Assembly (NCBI RefSeq): GCF_001665875.1
Contig: NZ_LZTA01000006.1
Span: forward strand, 62,001-126,000
DNA: 64,000 bases
From: Mycobacterium sp. 852002-40037_SCH5390672
Lineage (GTDB): Bacteria; Actinomycetota; Actinomycetes; Mycobacteriales; Mycobacteriaceae
Direction: 5' to 3'
In this document: positions 23,441-32,310 of the stretch, one piece after another
Layout: every line of letters starts with the position of its first letter
Numbering within the stretch: the first letter of the stretch is position 1
Program-made: the position numbers and the translations under genes
Notes under the pieces: model-generated
Seen by the model: the letters and a program-made list of their open reading frames with translations, nothing else
What the model was told of the DNA's origin: nothing
Databases searched by the model: none

Positions 23441-24228
23441 TCGATGAGCCGGACGATCGCATCGGTGAGGATGCCCAGCAGCGCATAGATGGTGAGTCCG
23501 AAGATGATGATGTCGATTCGCAGGAAATCGCGGGCGTTGTTGACCAGGAAGCCAATCCCCTTGTCGGCGTTGATCTGCTCGGCGACGATCAGTGTCAGCC
23601 ACGCGATGGCCAGCGACTGGCGGAAGCCGACGAGCACCTGCGGCGCCGTGCTGGGCACGATGATCCGGGTGAACCGCGCGGAGAACGAAAAGCCCAGCGC
23701 CTGCGCGGTTTCCAGCATCTTGGGGTCGACCTGCCGAATCGCCGAAAAGGTGTTGAGGTAGAGCGGGAAGACCACACCCAGAGCGACGCGCAACACTTTG
23801 GGCAGCTCGCCGATCCCGAACCAGAGGATGAACAGTGGGATCAGTCCCAGGTGCGGCAATGCCCGGATCATCTGCATAGGTGGGTCCACGGTCGATTCGA
23901 CCCAGCGGGACAGGCCGACCGCCGCGCCCGCCGCGATCCCGATGATCCCGCCCAGCAGCAGTCCCTCGACGACGCGGACGGTGGAGATGTGCAGCGCGTC
24001 GGCGAGCTGACCGTTGCGGCTCACCTCCACGCCGGCCTCGACGATCAAGGTAGGGGCCGGAAGCACATCGGCGGGAATCACGCCGAGCGCGCTGCCCAGT
24101 TGCCACAGCGCCAACAACGCCAGCGGCGACGCGACGCGCACGACTTCCCATTTGCGGCGCGCCCATAACCCGCTCGGCCCGCCCGCCGGCTTGCTCGACG
24201 CAGCATCGAGCGCGGTGGCAATGCTCAC
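23110..24228 (-). CDS. SsuC-like ABC transporter permease with damaged 3' end
   Basis: From GTG 24228 the frame encodes a normal binding-protein-dependent permease for about 265 residues. The six TM segments and the coupling-loop region (ETAQALGFSFSARFTRIIVP) are present, ending near ADAIVRLIERRTLFG-like text. After roughly position 23430 the frame no longer matches the family and reads through the binding-protein gene out of frame to 23110. A deletion seems to have fused the permease end to the binding-protein body. No ATPase gene is nearby, so this transporter is probably non-functional unless the subunits are supplied elsewhere. Sulfonate or taurine as substrate is a family-level guess. 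Confidence 0.75.
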   Translation of the reverse strand: MSIATALDAASSKPAGGPSGLWARRKWEVVRVASPLALLALWQLGSALGVIPADVLPAPTLIVEAGVEVSRNGQLADALHISTVRVVEGLLLGGIIGIAAGAAVGLSRWVESTVDPPMQMIRALPHLGLIPLFILWFGIGELPKVLRVALGVVFPLYLNTFSAIRQVDPKMLETAQALGFSFSARFTRIIVPSTAPQVLVGFRQSLAIAWLTLIVAEQINADKGIGFLVNNARDFLRIDIIIFGLTIYALLGILTDAIVRLIERRTLFGAKAAAGRGAVIGVVGSHTAGGGSEGWHRSAAARREAAGQPALPCRVFDVHLRATAGRGGHRGQDRLRDHRQYAADLRGRQQRTDQGGFRVPWRRGGQSHSGAC

Positions 24229-24329
24229 TGTGCCGACGCTAAGGCGCGGTTGGGGGCTCGGGTAAGGGTTTACGTCTGGCTGACGGCAATCCCGGCCATC
24301 GTCGTGCGCGGGCCCCGTACCGTGGACGC

Positions 24330-25433
24330 GTGGCCAGGACGCGCGACACCGACGCATGCCCGGGTGCATTGCAGGTGCACCAGGCGGCCGATGGCGCCCT
24401 GGCCCGGATCCGGCTACCCGGCGGCATGATCACGGCCGCCCAACTGGCCGCGGTGGCCGCCGTCAGTAGCCAGGCGGGATCAGGCACGCTCGAGCTGACC
24501 GCTCGGGGCAATGTGCAGTTGCGCGGCCTGACCGATGTGACCGCGGTTGCCGAGGCGCTCGGCGCCGCGGGCCTGTTGCCGTCGACCACGCATGAGCGGG
24601 TCCGCAACATCGTGGCGTCACCGCTGTCGGGGCGAGTCGGCGGCCAGCTCGACGTGCGGCCCTGGGTCGGCGAGTTGGACGCCGCGATCTGTGGCGAGTC
24701 GAGGCTCGCCGAGCTGGGTGGTCGATTCTGGTTCAGCCTGGACGACGGGCGCGCCGACGTGTCGGGGCTGTGCGCAGACGTCGGGGTGCACGCGTTTCCC
24801 GACGGCTGCGCGCTGTTGCTCGCCGGACGCGACACCGGTGTCCGGCTGGTGGCCGGCGAAGTGGTCGAGATGCTGGTCACTCTCGCAACGCGGTTCGTCG
24901 ATATCCGCGGAACAGCTTGGCGCGTCAAGGAATTGGACGATGTTCGGCAATTGCTGCCCGATGCCGAACCGGGTGCCATCTCCTTTCCGGCCGTCACCAA
25001 GCCGCCCGTGGGCTGGATCAACCAGGATGACGGCCGCGTGACGCTGGGCGCCGCGGCGCCGCTGGGCGTGCTGTCGGCACGCGTTGCGGAGTACCTGGCT
25101 GCGATCGAGGCGCCGCTGGTGATCACGCCGTGGCGGTCGGTGCTGGTGTGTGATCTCCGCGAAGAGGTGGCCGACGTCGCGCTCCGCGTGCTGGCGCCCT
25201 TAGGTCTGGTGTTCGACGAGCACTCGCCCTGGCTGACGGTCAGCGCCTGCACCGGCAGCCCCGGCTGCGCACGCTCGGCCGCCGATGTGCGGGCCGACGC
25301 GGCGCAATCGCTGGATGCGCGGGACGTGGATGCGAGACGGCACCGTCACTTCGTCGGGTGCGACCGGGCGTGCGGCAGTCCGCTCGCCGGTGAGGTGCTG
25401 GTGGCCACGCCGGACGGATACCGGCGGCTGTAG
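24330..25433 (+). CDS. cobG: Precorrin-3B synthase CobG
   Basis: 367-aa monooxygenase of the aerobic cobalamin pathway that converts precorrin-3A to precorrin-3B. It belongs to the nitrite/sulfite reductase ferredoxin-like family. The N-terminal ferredoxin-like half contains TARGNVQLRGLTDV. The C-terminal Fe-S region has cysteines in ACTGSPGCARS and HFVGCDRACGSP. The GTG start at 24330 gives MARTRDTDACPGALQ, matching the M. tuberculosis Rv2064 N-terminus. It is divergent from the ABC permease and is followed by cobH after 45 bp. Confidence 0.96.
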   Translation: MARTRDTDACPGALQVHQAADGALARIRLPGGMITAAQLAAVAAVSSQAGSGTLELTARGNVQLRGLTDVTAVAEALGAAGLLPSTTHERVRNIVASPLSGRVGGQLDVRPWVGELDAAICGESRLAELGGRFWFSLDDGRADVSGLCADVGVHAFPDGCALLLAGRDTGVRLVAGEVVEMLVTLATRFVDIRGTAWRVKELDDVRQLLPDAEPGAISFPAVTKPPVGWINQDDGRVTLGAAAPLGVLSARVAEYLAAIEAPLVITPWRSVLVCDLREEVADVALRVLAPLGLVFDEHSPWLTVSACTGSPGCARSAADVRADAAQSLDARDVDARRHRHFVGCDRACGSPLAGEVLVATPDGYRRL

Positions 25434-25478
25434 CCGGGGGCGGCGGGTCGCCACGTGGGCGAGCCTTAAAGTGGGCGG

Positions 25479-26105
25479 GTGCTCGACTACATCCGCGACG
25501 CGGCGGAGATCTATCGCCAGTCGTTCGCGACGATCCGCGCCGAAGCCGATCTGGCGCGATTCCCGGCCGACGTGGCACAGGTGGTGGTCCGGCTGATCCA
25601 CACCTGCGGGCAGGTCGACGTCGCCGAGCACGTCGCGTTCACCGACGATGTCGTCGAACGGGTCGGCGCTGCCCTGCGAAGCGGCGCTCCCGTGCTGTGC
25701 GATTCGTCGATGGTGGCCGCCGGGATCACCGCCGCACGACTGCCGGCCGACAACCAGGTGGTGTCACTGGTGGCCGATCCGCGGGCGGCCGAGCTGGCCG
25801 CTCGGCGACAGACCACTCGCTCGGCGGCCGGGGTGGAGCTGTGGGCGGACCGGCTACCCGGCGCGGTGCTGGCGATCGGCAACGCCCCGACCGCCCTGTT
25901 CCGGCTGCTCGAGTTGGTCGACGACGGGCTTGCCCCGCCGGCCGGGGTGCTGGGCGGCCCGGTGGGCTTCGTCGGGTCGGCGCAGTCCAAACAGGAGCTC
26001 ATCGACAACCCACGCGGGACGTCGTACCTGGTGGTGCGGGGCCGTCGCGGCGGCAGTGCGATGGCCGCCGCCGCCGTGAACGCGATCGCGAGCGACCACG
26101 AGTGA
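25479..26105 (+). CDS. cobH: Precorrin-8X methylmutase CobH
   Basis: 208-aa enzyme that moves the C11 methyl group to C12, giving hydrogenobyrinate. Family text includes [15 protein letters not shown] near the start, the conserved [15 protein letters not shown] with its catalytic His, and [15 protein letters not shown]. The GTG start at 25479 is the only one that keeps the conserved N-terminus. The stop overlaps the GTG of cobIJ (26102-26105), indicating translational coupling. Confidence 0.97.
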   Translation: MLDYIRDAAEIYRQSFATIRAEADLARFPADVAQVVVRLIHTCGQVDVAEHVAFTDDVVERVGAALRSGAPVLCDSSMVAAGITAARLPADNQVVSLVADPRAAELAARRQTTRSAAGVELWADRLPGAVLAIGNAPTALFRLLELVDDGLAPPAGVLGGPVGFVGSAQSKQELIDNPRGTSYLVVRGRRGGSAMAAAAVNAIASDHE

Positions 26106-27592
26106 CCAACCGGGGCACCCAGCGAGGGACCTTGTGGGGCGTCGGGTTGGGGCCCGGTGACCCGGAATTGGTGACCGTCAAAGCCGCCCGGGTGATCGGC
26201 GAGGCCGACGTGGTGGCCTATCACAGCGCCCGGCACGGCCGCAGCATCGCCCGCGGTATCGCCGAACAGTATCTGCGGCCGGGTCAGGTCGAAGAGCACC
26301 TGGTCTACCCCGTCACCACCGAGACGACCGACCATCCCGGCGGCTATGCCGGTGCGATCGAGGACTTCTACGTCGAAGCCACCGAGCGCATCGCGGCGCA
26401 CCTCGACGCCGGTCGCAATGTGGCCCTGCTGGCCGAGGGTGATCCGCTGTTCTACAGCTCCTACATGCATCTGCACACCCGGCTGACGGAGCGGTTCGAC
26501 GCCGTCATCGTGCCCGGCGTGACGTCGGTGAGCGCCGCCTCGGCGGCCATCGCGACACCGTTGGTGGCCGGCGACGAGGTGCTGTCGGTGCTGCCGGGCA
26601 CCTTGCCGGTCGAAGAGCTGACCCGTCGGCTCGTCGACGCCGACGCCGCAGTGGTGCTCAAGCTTGGGCGTTCGTATCATGCTGTGCGGGAAGCGCTTTC
26701 GGCATCGGGACAGCTTGACGACGCGTTTTATGTGGAGCGGGCCAGCACCGCCACGCAACGCATACTGCCCGCCGCCGACGTCGACGAGGCCGGCGTTCCG
26801 TACTTCTCGCTGGCCATCCTGCCGGGCGGGCAGCGCGGACGACGCACCCCCGCCGCCGGCAGCGTCGCGGTGGTGGGCCTGGGCCCCGGCGACGTGGACT
26901 GGATGACGCCGCAGACCCGGCGCGAGCTGACCGCGGCGACCGACCTGATCGGCTACGGCGGCTACCTGGACCGCGTCCCGGTGCGCGAGGGCCAGCAACG
27001 TCACCCCAGCGACAACCGCGACGAGCCCGAACGGGCCCGACTGGCCTGCGCGCTGGCCGAGCAGGGCCGCGCCGTCGCGGTGGTGTCGTCCGGTGACCCG
27101 GGGGTGTTCGCGATGGCAACCGCGGTGCTGGAAGAGGCCAAGGAATGGCCGGCTGTGCAGGTACGGGTGATTCCGGCGATGACCGCCGCCCAGGCGGTCG
27201 CCAGCCGGGTCGGCGCCCCGTTGGGGCACGACTATGCGGTGATCTCGCTGTCCGACCGCCTCAAGCCGTGGGAGGTGATCTCCGCGCGATTGCAGGCCGC
27301 CGCGACCGCCGATCTGGTGCTGGCCATCTACAACCCGGCTTCCAAGACGCGAACCTGGCAGGTGGGCGCAATGCGCGACATACTGCTGGCCCACCGTGAA
27401 CCCGGCACGCCGGTGGTGGTCGGCCGCAACGTGTCCGGCCCCGATGAAGACGTCCGCGTGGTCCGGCTGGCCGATCTGGATCCCGGCGAGATCGACATGC
27501 GCTGCCTGCTGATCATCGGGTCGTCCCAAACCCAGTGGTACTCACACGATTCCGCTGACCGGGTCTTCACGCCCCGGCGCTACCAGAGCTGA
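26102..27592 (+). CDS. cobI: Bifunctional precorrin-2 C20 / precorrin-3B C17 methyltransferase CobIJ
   Basis: 496-aa fusion of two tetrapyrrole methyltransferases. The CobI half (residues ~10-245) opens [16 protein letters not shown] and carries [12 protein letters not shown]. The CobJ half (~255-496) opens [18 protein letters not shown] and carries [13 protein letters not shown]. Both SAM-binding glycine-rich motifs are intact. The gene starts at GTG 26102, overlapping the cobH stop; the frame is open further upstream but that part is antisense-like. The same fusion occurs in M. tuberculosis Rv2066. It ends 64 bp before the convergent PPE gene. Confidence 0.97.
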   Translation: MTNRGTQRGTLWGVGLGPGDPELVTVKAARVIGEADVVAYHSARHGRSIARGIAEQYLRPGQVEEHLVYPVTTETTDHPGGYAGAIEDFYVEATERIAAHLDAGRNVALLAEGDPLFYSSYMHLHTRLTERFDAVIVPGVTSVSAASAAIATPLVAGDEVLSVLPGTLPVEELTRRLVDADAAVVLKLGRSYHAVREALSASGQLDDAFYVERASTATQRILPAADVDEAGVPYFSLAILPGGQRGRRTPAAGSVAVVGLGPGDVDWMTPQTRRELTAATDLIGYGGYLDRVPVREGQQRHPSDNRDEPERARLACALAEQGRAVAVVSSGDPGVFAMATAVLEEAKEWPAVQVRVIPAMTAAQAVASRVGAPLGHDYAVISLSDRLKPWEVISARLQAAATADLVLAIYNPASKTRTWQVGAMRDILLAHREPGTPVVVGRNVSGPDEDVRVVRLADLDPGEIDMRCLLIIGSSQTQWYSHDSADRVFTPRRYQS

Positions 27593-27609
27593 AAGCGTTT
27601 AGCCTGATT

Positions 27610-27656
27610 GCCCTACTCCTCCTCACCCCGCTACGCGGGCTGCATTGTCGTAGGGC
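27610..27656. terminator. Nested hairpin between convergent cobIJ and PPE genes
   Basis: The outer stem pairs GCCCTAC (27610-27616) with GTAGGGC (27650-27656). An inner stem pairs CCCGC (27627-27631) with GCGGG (27635-27639) around TAC. It fills the gap between two convergent stop codons, the PPE stop lying at 27657-27659. There is no U-tract on either side, which is common for mycobacterial terminators. A bidirectional terminator is inferred from position and symmetry. Confidence 0.5.
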
Positions 27657-29300
27657 TCAGTCGCGGTCCCAGGTGCTCGGCATCATCGGCACGACGGGAC
27701 CGTCGCTCAACCCGTCACGGGTCAGCGTCGCCAACCCGGCGGCCCGGGCCGCATCGGATTGCGCTGCGGCACCGGCGAATCCGAGTGGTCCCGCACTGTC
27801 CTCGGAAGGTCGGGCGGCGTACGGATCGTCGCTGTCGCTGCCCAAATCCTGGTCCAAGTCCATGAATTCGTAGCGGTAGGCGCGCTCTGTGACGGTTCCG
27901 CCGCGGCGCCGGCGAGCCCGGGCCTTCTTCTTGGCCTCGGCGGCCGCGGCTGCGGCGGCGGGTGCATCGAGGTCGTCGGACGACGGCTCCTCGGACTTAC
28001 GGCGTGACCGGCCGCTCGCGCTGCCGCGCGCCGACAATCCCGACAACCCCACCGCATAAAGCGCGTTGGACAGGTTCGCTCCGATTCCGTCGGTCGCCGT
28101 CGGACCGAAGCCGACGCCGGGCCCCCCACCGACCGGTCCGCCGCCCGCCGATCCGGCGATGGTCGTCGCGGGGGCGGTGGATGGCGTCGGCACGTGGCTC
28201 ACACTCGCGGGCGCGCCGGCAATCGTCGGCGCCGGAGCGGTCACCGGTGCCGGGGCCGCCGCGACGGCCGGCACCGGCGCGGTCATCGAGAGGGGCGCCG
28301 CGATGCTGATCGCGGTGACCGCGGCCGCCGCCCCGCCCGCCGCGGCCGCGCCGACGGCGGCCACGACAACCGGTGCGAGCACCACCGCCATTTGGATCGC
28401 CAGCTGAATGAACGGCCAGAAGATCATCAGCGTGTGGAAGATGGCCCAGCCCAGGGCACTGGAGAGGGCCGGCGAGAACCCCAATTGGCTGAAGAACGAA
28501 GCCAGGCCATTGACGAACGGCACCGGCGGGAACGGCCAACCGTTGGGATTCAATTCTTCGGACACCGGCCAGGCGAAGTTCTGGGTGTATTGCTTCAGCC
28601 AGGCGGTGAGCTGGTCCATCCAAGACGGATAGGTCTGCGTCGCCGCCTGCTGTTGGGCGCTCGAGGTATCAGCATTGTTGAGGTTGGAGCCCGAATTTGC
28701 GGCCGGCGCCACGGCGGCCGCTTGTACCGCCGCGACGCTGGCGGTGCCCGCCTGCGCACCCGGCACGACGATCGGCGGCGCGGGCGTCGTCGCCGGGACC
28801 GCTGCCAGCGCGGATTCGCTGACAGCCTGGTAGGTGGTCATCGTCGTGGCGGCCTGCACCCACATGCGCGCGTAGTCGGCCTCATTGACGGCGATGGGAA
28901 TGGTGTTGATCCCGAAGAAGTTCGTGGCGAGCAGCGTCCCATGCACCGCATGATTGGCCGCGAGTTCGCCCAGCGTCGGCATGGCCGCCAGGGCCGCGGT
29001 GTAGGCGGTGGCCGCCGTCTCGTGCAGGCTCGCCGCCGCCGTGCTCTTGGCCGCGCTGTCCAGCAGCCAGGCTTGGTAGGGGGCGTGTGCGGCCACGTAC
29101 TGGTCCGCGCTGGGTCCATTCCAGGCACCCGCTTGCGCGGCGCCCAACAGTCCGCTGAGCTCGGATGCCGCGGTCGCATAGTCGGTGCTCAGCGACGACC
29201 ATGCCGTTGCGGCGGCCAACAACGGCGCGGGGCCGGGGCCGCTGCTGAGCAACGTCGAGTGCACTTCGGGCGGAAACGCGATCCAGATCGGGGCGGTCAT
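27657..29300 (-). CDS. PPE family protein, PPW subgroup
   Basis: 547-aa PPE protein. The N-terminal domain (residues 1-~180) starts [23 protein letters not shown] and contains the helical [14 protein letters not shown] segment with its conserved Trp, plus a long Ala-rich bundle. A hydrophobic Ala/Pro-rich middle follows. The C-terminal PPW region has LGFAGAA and [10 protein letters not shown] (P-x2-P-x2-W). PPE proteins are ESX-secreted or surface associated, usually with a PE partner; none is adjacent here. The [12 protein letters not shown] stretch precedes the C-terminal region. In M. tuberculosis this position holds Rv2067c and blaC. Confidence 0.95.
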   Translation of the reverse strand: MTAPIWIAFPPEVHSTLLSSGPGPAPLLAAATAWSSLSTDYATAASELSGLLGAAQAGAWNGPSADQYVAAHAPYQAWLLDSAAKSTAAASLHETAATAYTAALAAMPTLGELAANHAVHGTLLATNFFGINTIPIAVNEADYARMWVQAATTMTTYQAVSESALAAVPATTPAPPIVVPGAQAGTASVAAVQAAAVAPAANSGSNLNNADTSSAQQQAATQTYPSWMDQLTAWLKQYTQNFAWPVSEELNPNGWPFPPVPFVNGLASFFSQLGFSPALSSALGWAIFHTLMIFWPFIQLAIQMAVVLAPVVVAAVGAAAAGGAAAAVTAISIAAPLSMTAPVPAVAAAPAPVTAPAPTIAGAPASVSHVPTPSTAPATTIAGSAGGGPVGGGPGVGFGPTATDGIGANLSNALYAVGLSGLSARGSASGRSRRKSEEPSSDDLDAPAAAAAAAEAKKKARARRRRGGTVTERAYRYEFMDLDQDLGSDSDDPYAARPSEDSAGPLGFAGAAAQSDAARAAGLATLTRDGLSDGPVVPMMPSTWDRD

Positions 29301-29476
29301 CGTCGGGGGCCTTCGGGCAAGAACACGAATACCTCTTCGGTGAATCTCGTGGATGGGCTGGCGATGCTTACGACCAGAGGTCGGTTGTCGGCGCCGTTTA
29401 GTTCCCGGCAGTTTCGTTCTGGCGATAAATGTCGCGAGTCTTTGCGCACAGCCGGGGCATGCGCAACGATGCAGGG

Positions 29477-30838
29477 ATGCGGTGTGAGATTGCGCGTGAA
29501 GCGCTGTCGGCTCGATTGGACGGCGAGCGTCCCCAGGTGCTCGCGCAGCAGGTCGATGCCCACCTTGAATCCTGCCGCAGCTGCCGCTCCTGGCTGATCG
29601 GGGCGGCGGTGCAGACCCGCCGGCTGGCCTCGGTGACGCCCGGCGAGGGACCCGATCTGGTCGAGAAAATCATGGCCAGCATCGGCGAGCAGCCCACCGG
29701 CCGCCAGGCCCGGATGCGCTGGTTGCGCTCGCACTACCGCCGGTGGGGTCTGATCGCTGTCGGTCTTTTCCAGGTGGCGATTGCCGCCGCCCAAATCAGC
29801 GGAGTCGATTTCGGCATGGTGTCCGCTCATATGCACGGCGCGATGTCCGGCGAGCACCTGATGCACGAGTCGACGGCATGGTTGCTGGCGTTGGGTCTGG
29901 CGATGATTGCCGCCGGTGTCTGGCCCGCCTCGGCCTCGGGGGTGGCGGCGATCACCGGTGTCTATTCCGTTGCGCTGCTGGGTTATGTGATCGTCGACGC
30001 CTTCGACGGCCAAGTCACCGCCACCCGCATCGCCAGCCACATGCCGCTGCTGCTGGGCTTGGCATTTGCGTTGCTGGTGGCGCGGGAGCGGGTGGGATCG
30101 CACCGACGGCGCGGCTCCGACGCTTCCGACGACGCCGACTTCCCCGGCTGGGCGACAGACTCACCGAGTGGTCGGCGTCGCGGGCATCTGCGGCCCATCA
30201 ATCATGCTGTTCTCGACCCCACCGCACGTTCTACGACGAGCCGTAGTAGGATCGAAAAACCCGCACAACAAAGGTGGTTGGGCATGATCGCGCCGAGCGA
30301 TGACGAAGCCGTAACCGAGCTCGCGTTGTCAGCCGCACGCGGAAACCCGCGGGCGCTCGAGGCGTTCATCAAAGCCACCCAGCAAGACGTGTGGCGCTTC
30401 GTCGCCTATCTATCGGATGCGGGCAGCGCCGACGATCTGACCCAGGAGACTTTCCTGCGTGCCATCGGCGCCGTCGAGCGATTCTCCGGGCGCTCGAGCG
30501 CGCGGACCTGGCTGCTTTCCATCGCGCGCCGCGTGGTGGCCGACCACATCCGCCACCTGCAATCACGGCCGCGCGCTGCTCTGGGCGCCGACCCCGAGCA
30601 CGTGGTGCGCGGGGACCGTCACGCCCGCGGATTCGAGGACCTGGTCGAGGTGACGACGATGATCGCCAACCTCAACACCGAACAGCGCGAAGCGCTTCTG
30701 CTCACCCAGCTGCTCGGTCTGCCCTACGCCGACGCCGCCGCGGTATGCGGCTGCCCGGTTGGCACCATTCGCTCCCGCGTTGCACGCGCCCGCGACGCGC
30801 TGCTGGCCGATGGTGAGCGCGGCCACCTAACCGGCTAG
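29477..30838 (+). CDS. ZAS-type anti-sigma-like membrane protein, in frame with SigC
   Basis: One uninterrupted frame runs from the ATG at 29429 to the sigC stop. I favour the ATG at 29477 ([17 protein letters not shown]), which resembles zf-HC2 anti-sigma starts. The zinc motif is H-x3-C-x2-C (HLESCRSC, His45/Cys49/Cys52 counted from 29429). Four hydrophobic segments follow, at about residues 106-127, 150-168, 170-191 and 203-217. Between the first two is a His/Met-rich loop ([15 protein letters not shown], positions 29830-29874) that would face outside. Residue 286 is the SigC start Met. Whether a fusion protein is made, or SigC is translated separately, is unresolved. No stop codon separates the two parts. 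Confidence 0.7.
   Translation: MRCEIAREALSARLDGERPQVLAQQVDAHLESCRSCRSWLIGAAVQTRRLASVTPGEGPDLVEKIMASIGEQPTGRQARMRWLRSHYRRWGLIAVGLFQVAIAAAQISGVDFGMVSAHMHGAMSGEHLMHESTAWLLALGLAMIAAGVWPASASGVAAITGVYSVALLGYVIVDAFDGQVTATRIASHMPLLLGLAFALLVARERVGSHRRRGSDASDDADFPGWATDSPSGRRRGHLRPINHAVLDPTARSTTSRSRIEKPAQQRWLGMIAPSDDEAVTELALSAARGNPRALEAFIKATQQDVWRFVAYLSDAGSADDLTQETFLRAIGAVERFSGRSSARTWLLSIARRVVADHIRHLQSRPRAALGADPEHVVRGDRHARGFEDLVEVTTMIANLNTEQREALLLTQLLGLPYADAAAVCGCPVGTIRSRVARARDALLADGERGHLTG
30284..30838 (+). CDS. sigC: ECF sigma factor SigC
   Basis: 184-aa extracytoplasmic-function sigma factor from the internal ATG at 30284. This start is supported by an RBS (AAGGTGG, 30271-30277) 6 nt upstream and by similarity to the M. 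tuberculosis SigC N-terminus (ASDDEAV). Region 2 spans residues ~20-90 ([34 protein letters not shown]). Region 4 spans ~115-175 ([33 protein letters not shown]). A TAGGAT hexamer at 30247-30252 could serve as a separate -10 box. The stop overlaps cobK's 3' end by 12 bp. SigC occurs in several slow growers and is reported absent from M. smegmatis. Confidence 0.95.
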   Translation: MIAPSDDEAVTELALSAARGNPRALEAFIKATQQDVWRFVAYLSDAGSADDLTQETFLRAIGAVERFSGRSSARTWLLSIARRVVADHIRHLQSRPRAALGADPEHVVRGDRHARGFEDLVEVTTMIANLNTEQREALLLTQLLGLPYADAAAVCGCPVGTIRSRVARARDALLADGERGHLTG

Positions 30839-31555
30839 CGCGCCAACCCATTCGGCGGCCTCGGCCACGGTGCGCACGGTCAACACGCTGGCGGGTAGCG
30901 GCGGCCGCGCGACCATCACCACCGGAACATTCAGCGCCGCAGCGGCATCCAGCTTCGCGCGTGTCATGTCTCCACCGCTGTTCTTGGTGACCAGGACGTC
31001 GATGCGATGGTCACGCAACAGCGCGAACTCGTCGTCGTAGCCATACGGTCCGCGGGAGAGCACCACCCGGTGATGACGCGGCAGCGCCGCAATGTCCGGT
31101 TCGGTGACGGCCCGGATCAGAAACCACGCGTCGCTGTCGGCGAAGGCGCGCCCGCCCGAGCGTCCAGTGGTGAGAAATACGCGTGAATAGCCCTGCTGGG
31201 CAACGGTTTCCGCGGCATGAGTGTCCGACTCGACGACAATGGCGGTGCCGGGATCCCAGGCCGGGCGCGCCAGGATCAGATGAGGGATCTGCAATTCGCC
31301 GCACGCGACGGCGGCGTGCGCCGTCATGGTCGCTGCGAACGGATGGGTGGCGTCGACGACGGCGTCGATGCGTTCGTCGTGCAGCCAGCGCCGTAACCCG
31401 TCGACGCCGCCGAAGCCGCCGATGCGCACGGGGCCGACGGGCAGGGCCGGATCCGGTACCCGGCCGGCCAGGGAGCTGATGATGTCGGTGCCGGGGTGCA
31501 GGGCTTTCGCCAGTGCGCGCGCCTCGCCGGTGCCGCCGAGCAGCAGGACTCGCAT
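30827..31555 (-). CDS. cobK: Precorrin-6A reductase CobK
   Basis: 242-aa NADPH-dependent reductase that converts precorrin-6A to dihydroprecorrin-6 in the aerobic corrin pathway. The N-terminus [19 protein letters not shown] carries the nucleotide-binding loop. [16 protein letters not shown] and VTKNSGG are family signatures. The ATG at 31555 overlaps the stop of cobM (TGATG). The longer in-frame ORF upstream is not coding. The 3' end overlaps the sigC stop region on the opposite strand. Confidence 0.96.
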   Translation of the reverse strand: MRVLLLGGTGEARALAKALHPGTDIISSLAGRVPDPALPVGPVRIGGFGGVDGLRRWLHDERIDAVVDATHPFAATMTAHAAVACGELQIPHLILARPAWDPGTAIVVESDTHAAETVAQQGYSRVFLTTGRSGGRAFADSDAWFLIRAVTEPDIAALPRHHRVVLSRGPYGYDDEFALLRDHRIDVLVTKNSGGDMTRAKLDAAAALNVPVVMVARPPLPASVLTVRTVAEAAEWVGALAG

Positions 31556-32310
31556 CAATGCCTGCTCCCCCGGGCCCGCCCGGACGAGTACAGGTAGCTG
31601 TCGGTGAATCCCCCGGCGGTCAGCGCGTCGCCGACGACGATGACGGCGGTCTTGGTGATGCCGGCCTGATGCATCTGCCCGGCGATGTCCGCCAGCGTGC
31701 CGCGCAGCACCGCCTCTTGCGGCCAGCTGGCGAAGGCCACGACCGCTGCCGGTGTTTCGGGTCGGTAGCCGCCTTCGAGAAGTTGCGGGACGATGGCGTC
31801 GATTTGGGCGGCCGCCAGATGCAGGACCAGGGTCGCGCCGGATCGGGCCAGAGTCTTCAAGTCTTCTCCGGGCGGCATAGCCGTCGACAGGGTCGCCACC
31901 CGAGTCAGCGTCACCGTCTGCGCCACCCCGGGAACGGTGAGCTCGCGCTTCAGCGCGGCCGCCGCGGCGGCAAACGCCGGTACACCGGGCACGATTTCGT
32001 AGTCGATACCCAGGGTGTCCAGCCGGCGGCACTGCTCGGCCAGCGCGCTGTAGAGCGACGGGTCACCGGAATGCAATCGGGCCACGTCGTGTCCGGCGGC
32101 GTGCGCCTCGCTGAGCGCGGTGACGATCTGCTCCAACGTCAACGGCCCGGTGTCAACGACTTTCGCGTCGGGCGGGCATAGCGCGAGCAGGTCTTCGGGC
32201 ATGATCGATCCGGCATACAGGCACACCCGGCACGTCTGCAGGAGTCGCTGGCCACGCACGGTGATCAGGTCGGCGGCGCCCGGCCCCGCGCCGATGAAAT
32301 ACACCGTCAC
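31555..32310 (-). CDS. cobM: Precorrin-4 C11-methyltransferase CobM
   Basis: 251-aa SAM-dependent methyltransferase making precorrin-5. It opens MTVYFIGAGPGAADLITVRG and has VARLHSGDPSLYSALAEQ and YEIVPGVPAFAAAAA, the standard CobM/CbiF motifs. The start is GTG 32310, which overlaps the cobL stop by 4 bp. It is coupled to cobK downstream. The arrangement cobL-cobM-cobK matches M. tuberculosis Rv2072c-Rv2070c. Confidence 0.97.
   Translation of the reverse strand: MTVYFIGAGPGAADLITVRGQRLLQTCRVCLYAGSIMPEDLLALCPPDAKVVDTGPLTLEQIVTALSEAHAAGHDVARLHSGDPSLYSALAEQCRRLDTLGIDYEIVPGVPAFAAAAAALKRELTVPGVAQTVTLTRVATLSTAMPPGEDLKTLARSGATLVLHLAAAQIDAIVPQLLEGGYRPETPAAVVAFASWPQEAVLRGTLADIAGQMHQAGITKTAVIVVGDALTAGGFTDSYLYSSGRARGSRH

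Noticed and set aside
24229..24329. Cobalamin riboswitch upstream of cobG
   Set aside because: The gap is only about 100 bp and I could not find a convincing B12-box arrangement; no riboswitch is claimed.
25511..27529. 672-codon minus-strand frame opposite cobH and cobIJ
   Set aside because: Shadow of two well-supported cob genes.
31556..32032. N-terminal extension of cobK in the longer frame
   Set aside because: It lies antisense-like over cobM in another frame; the cobK family start is the ATG at 31555.
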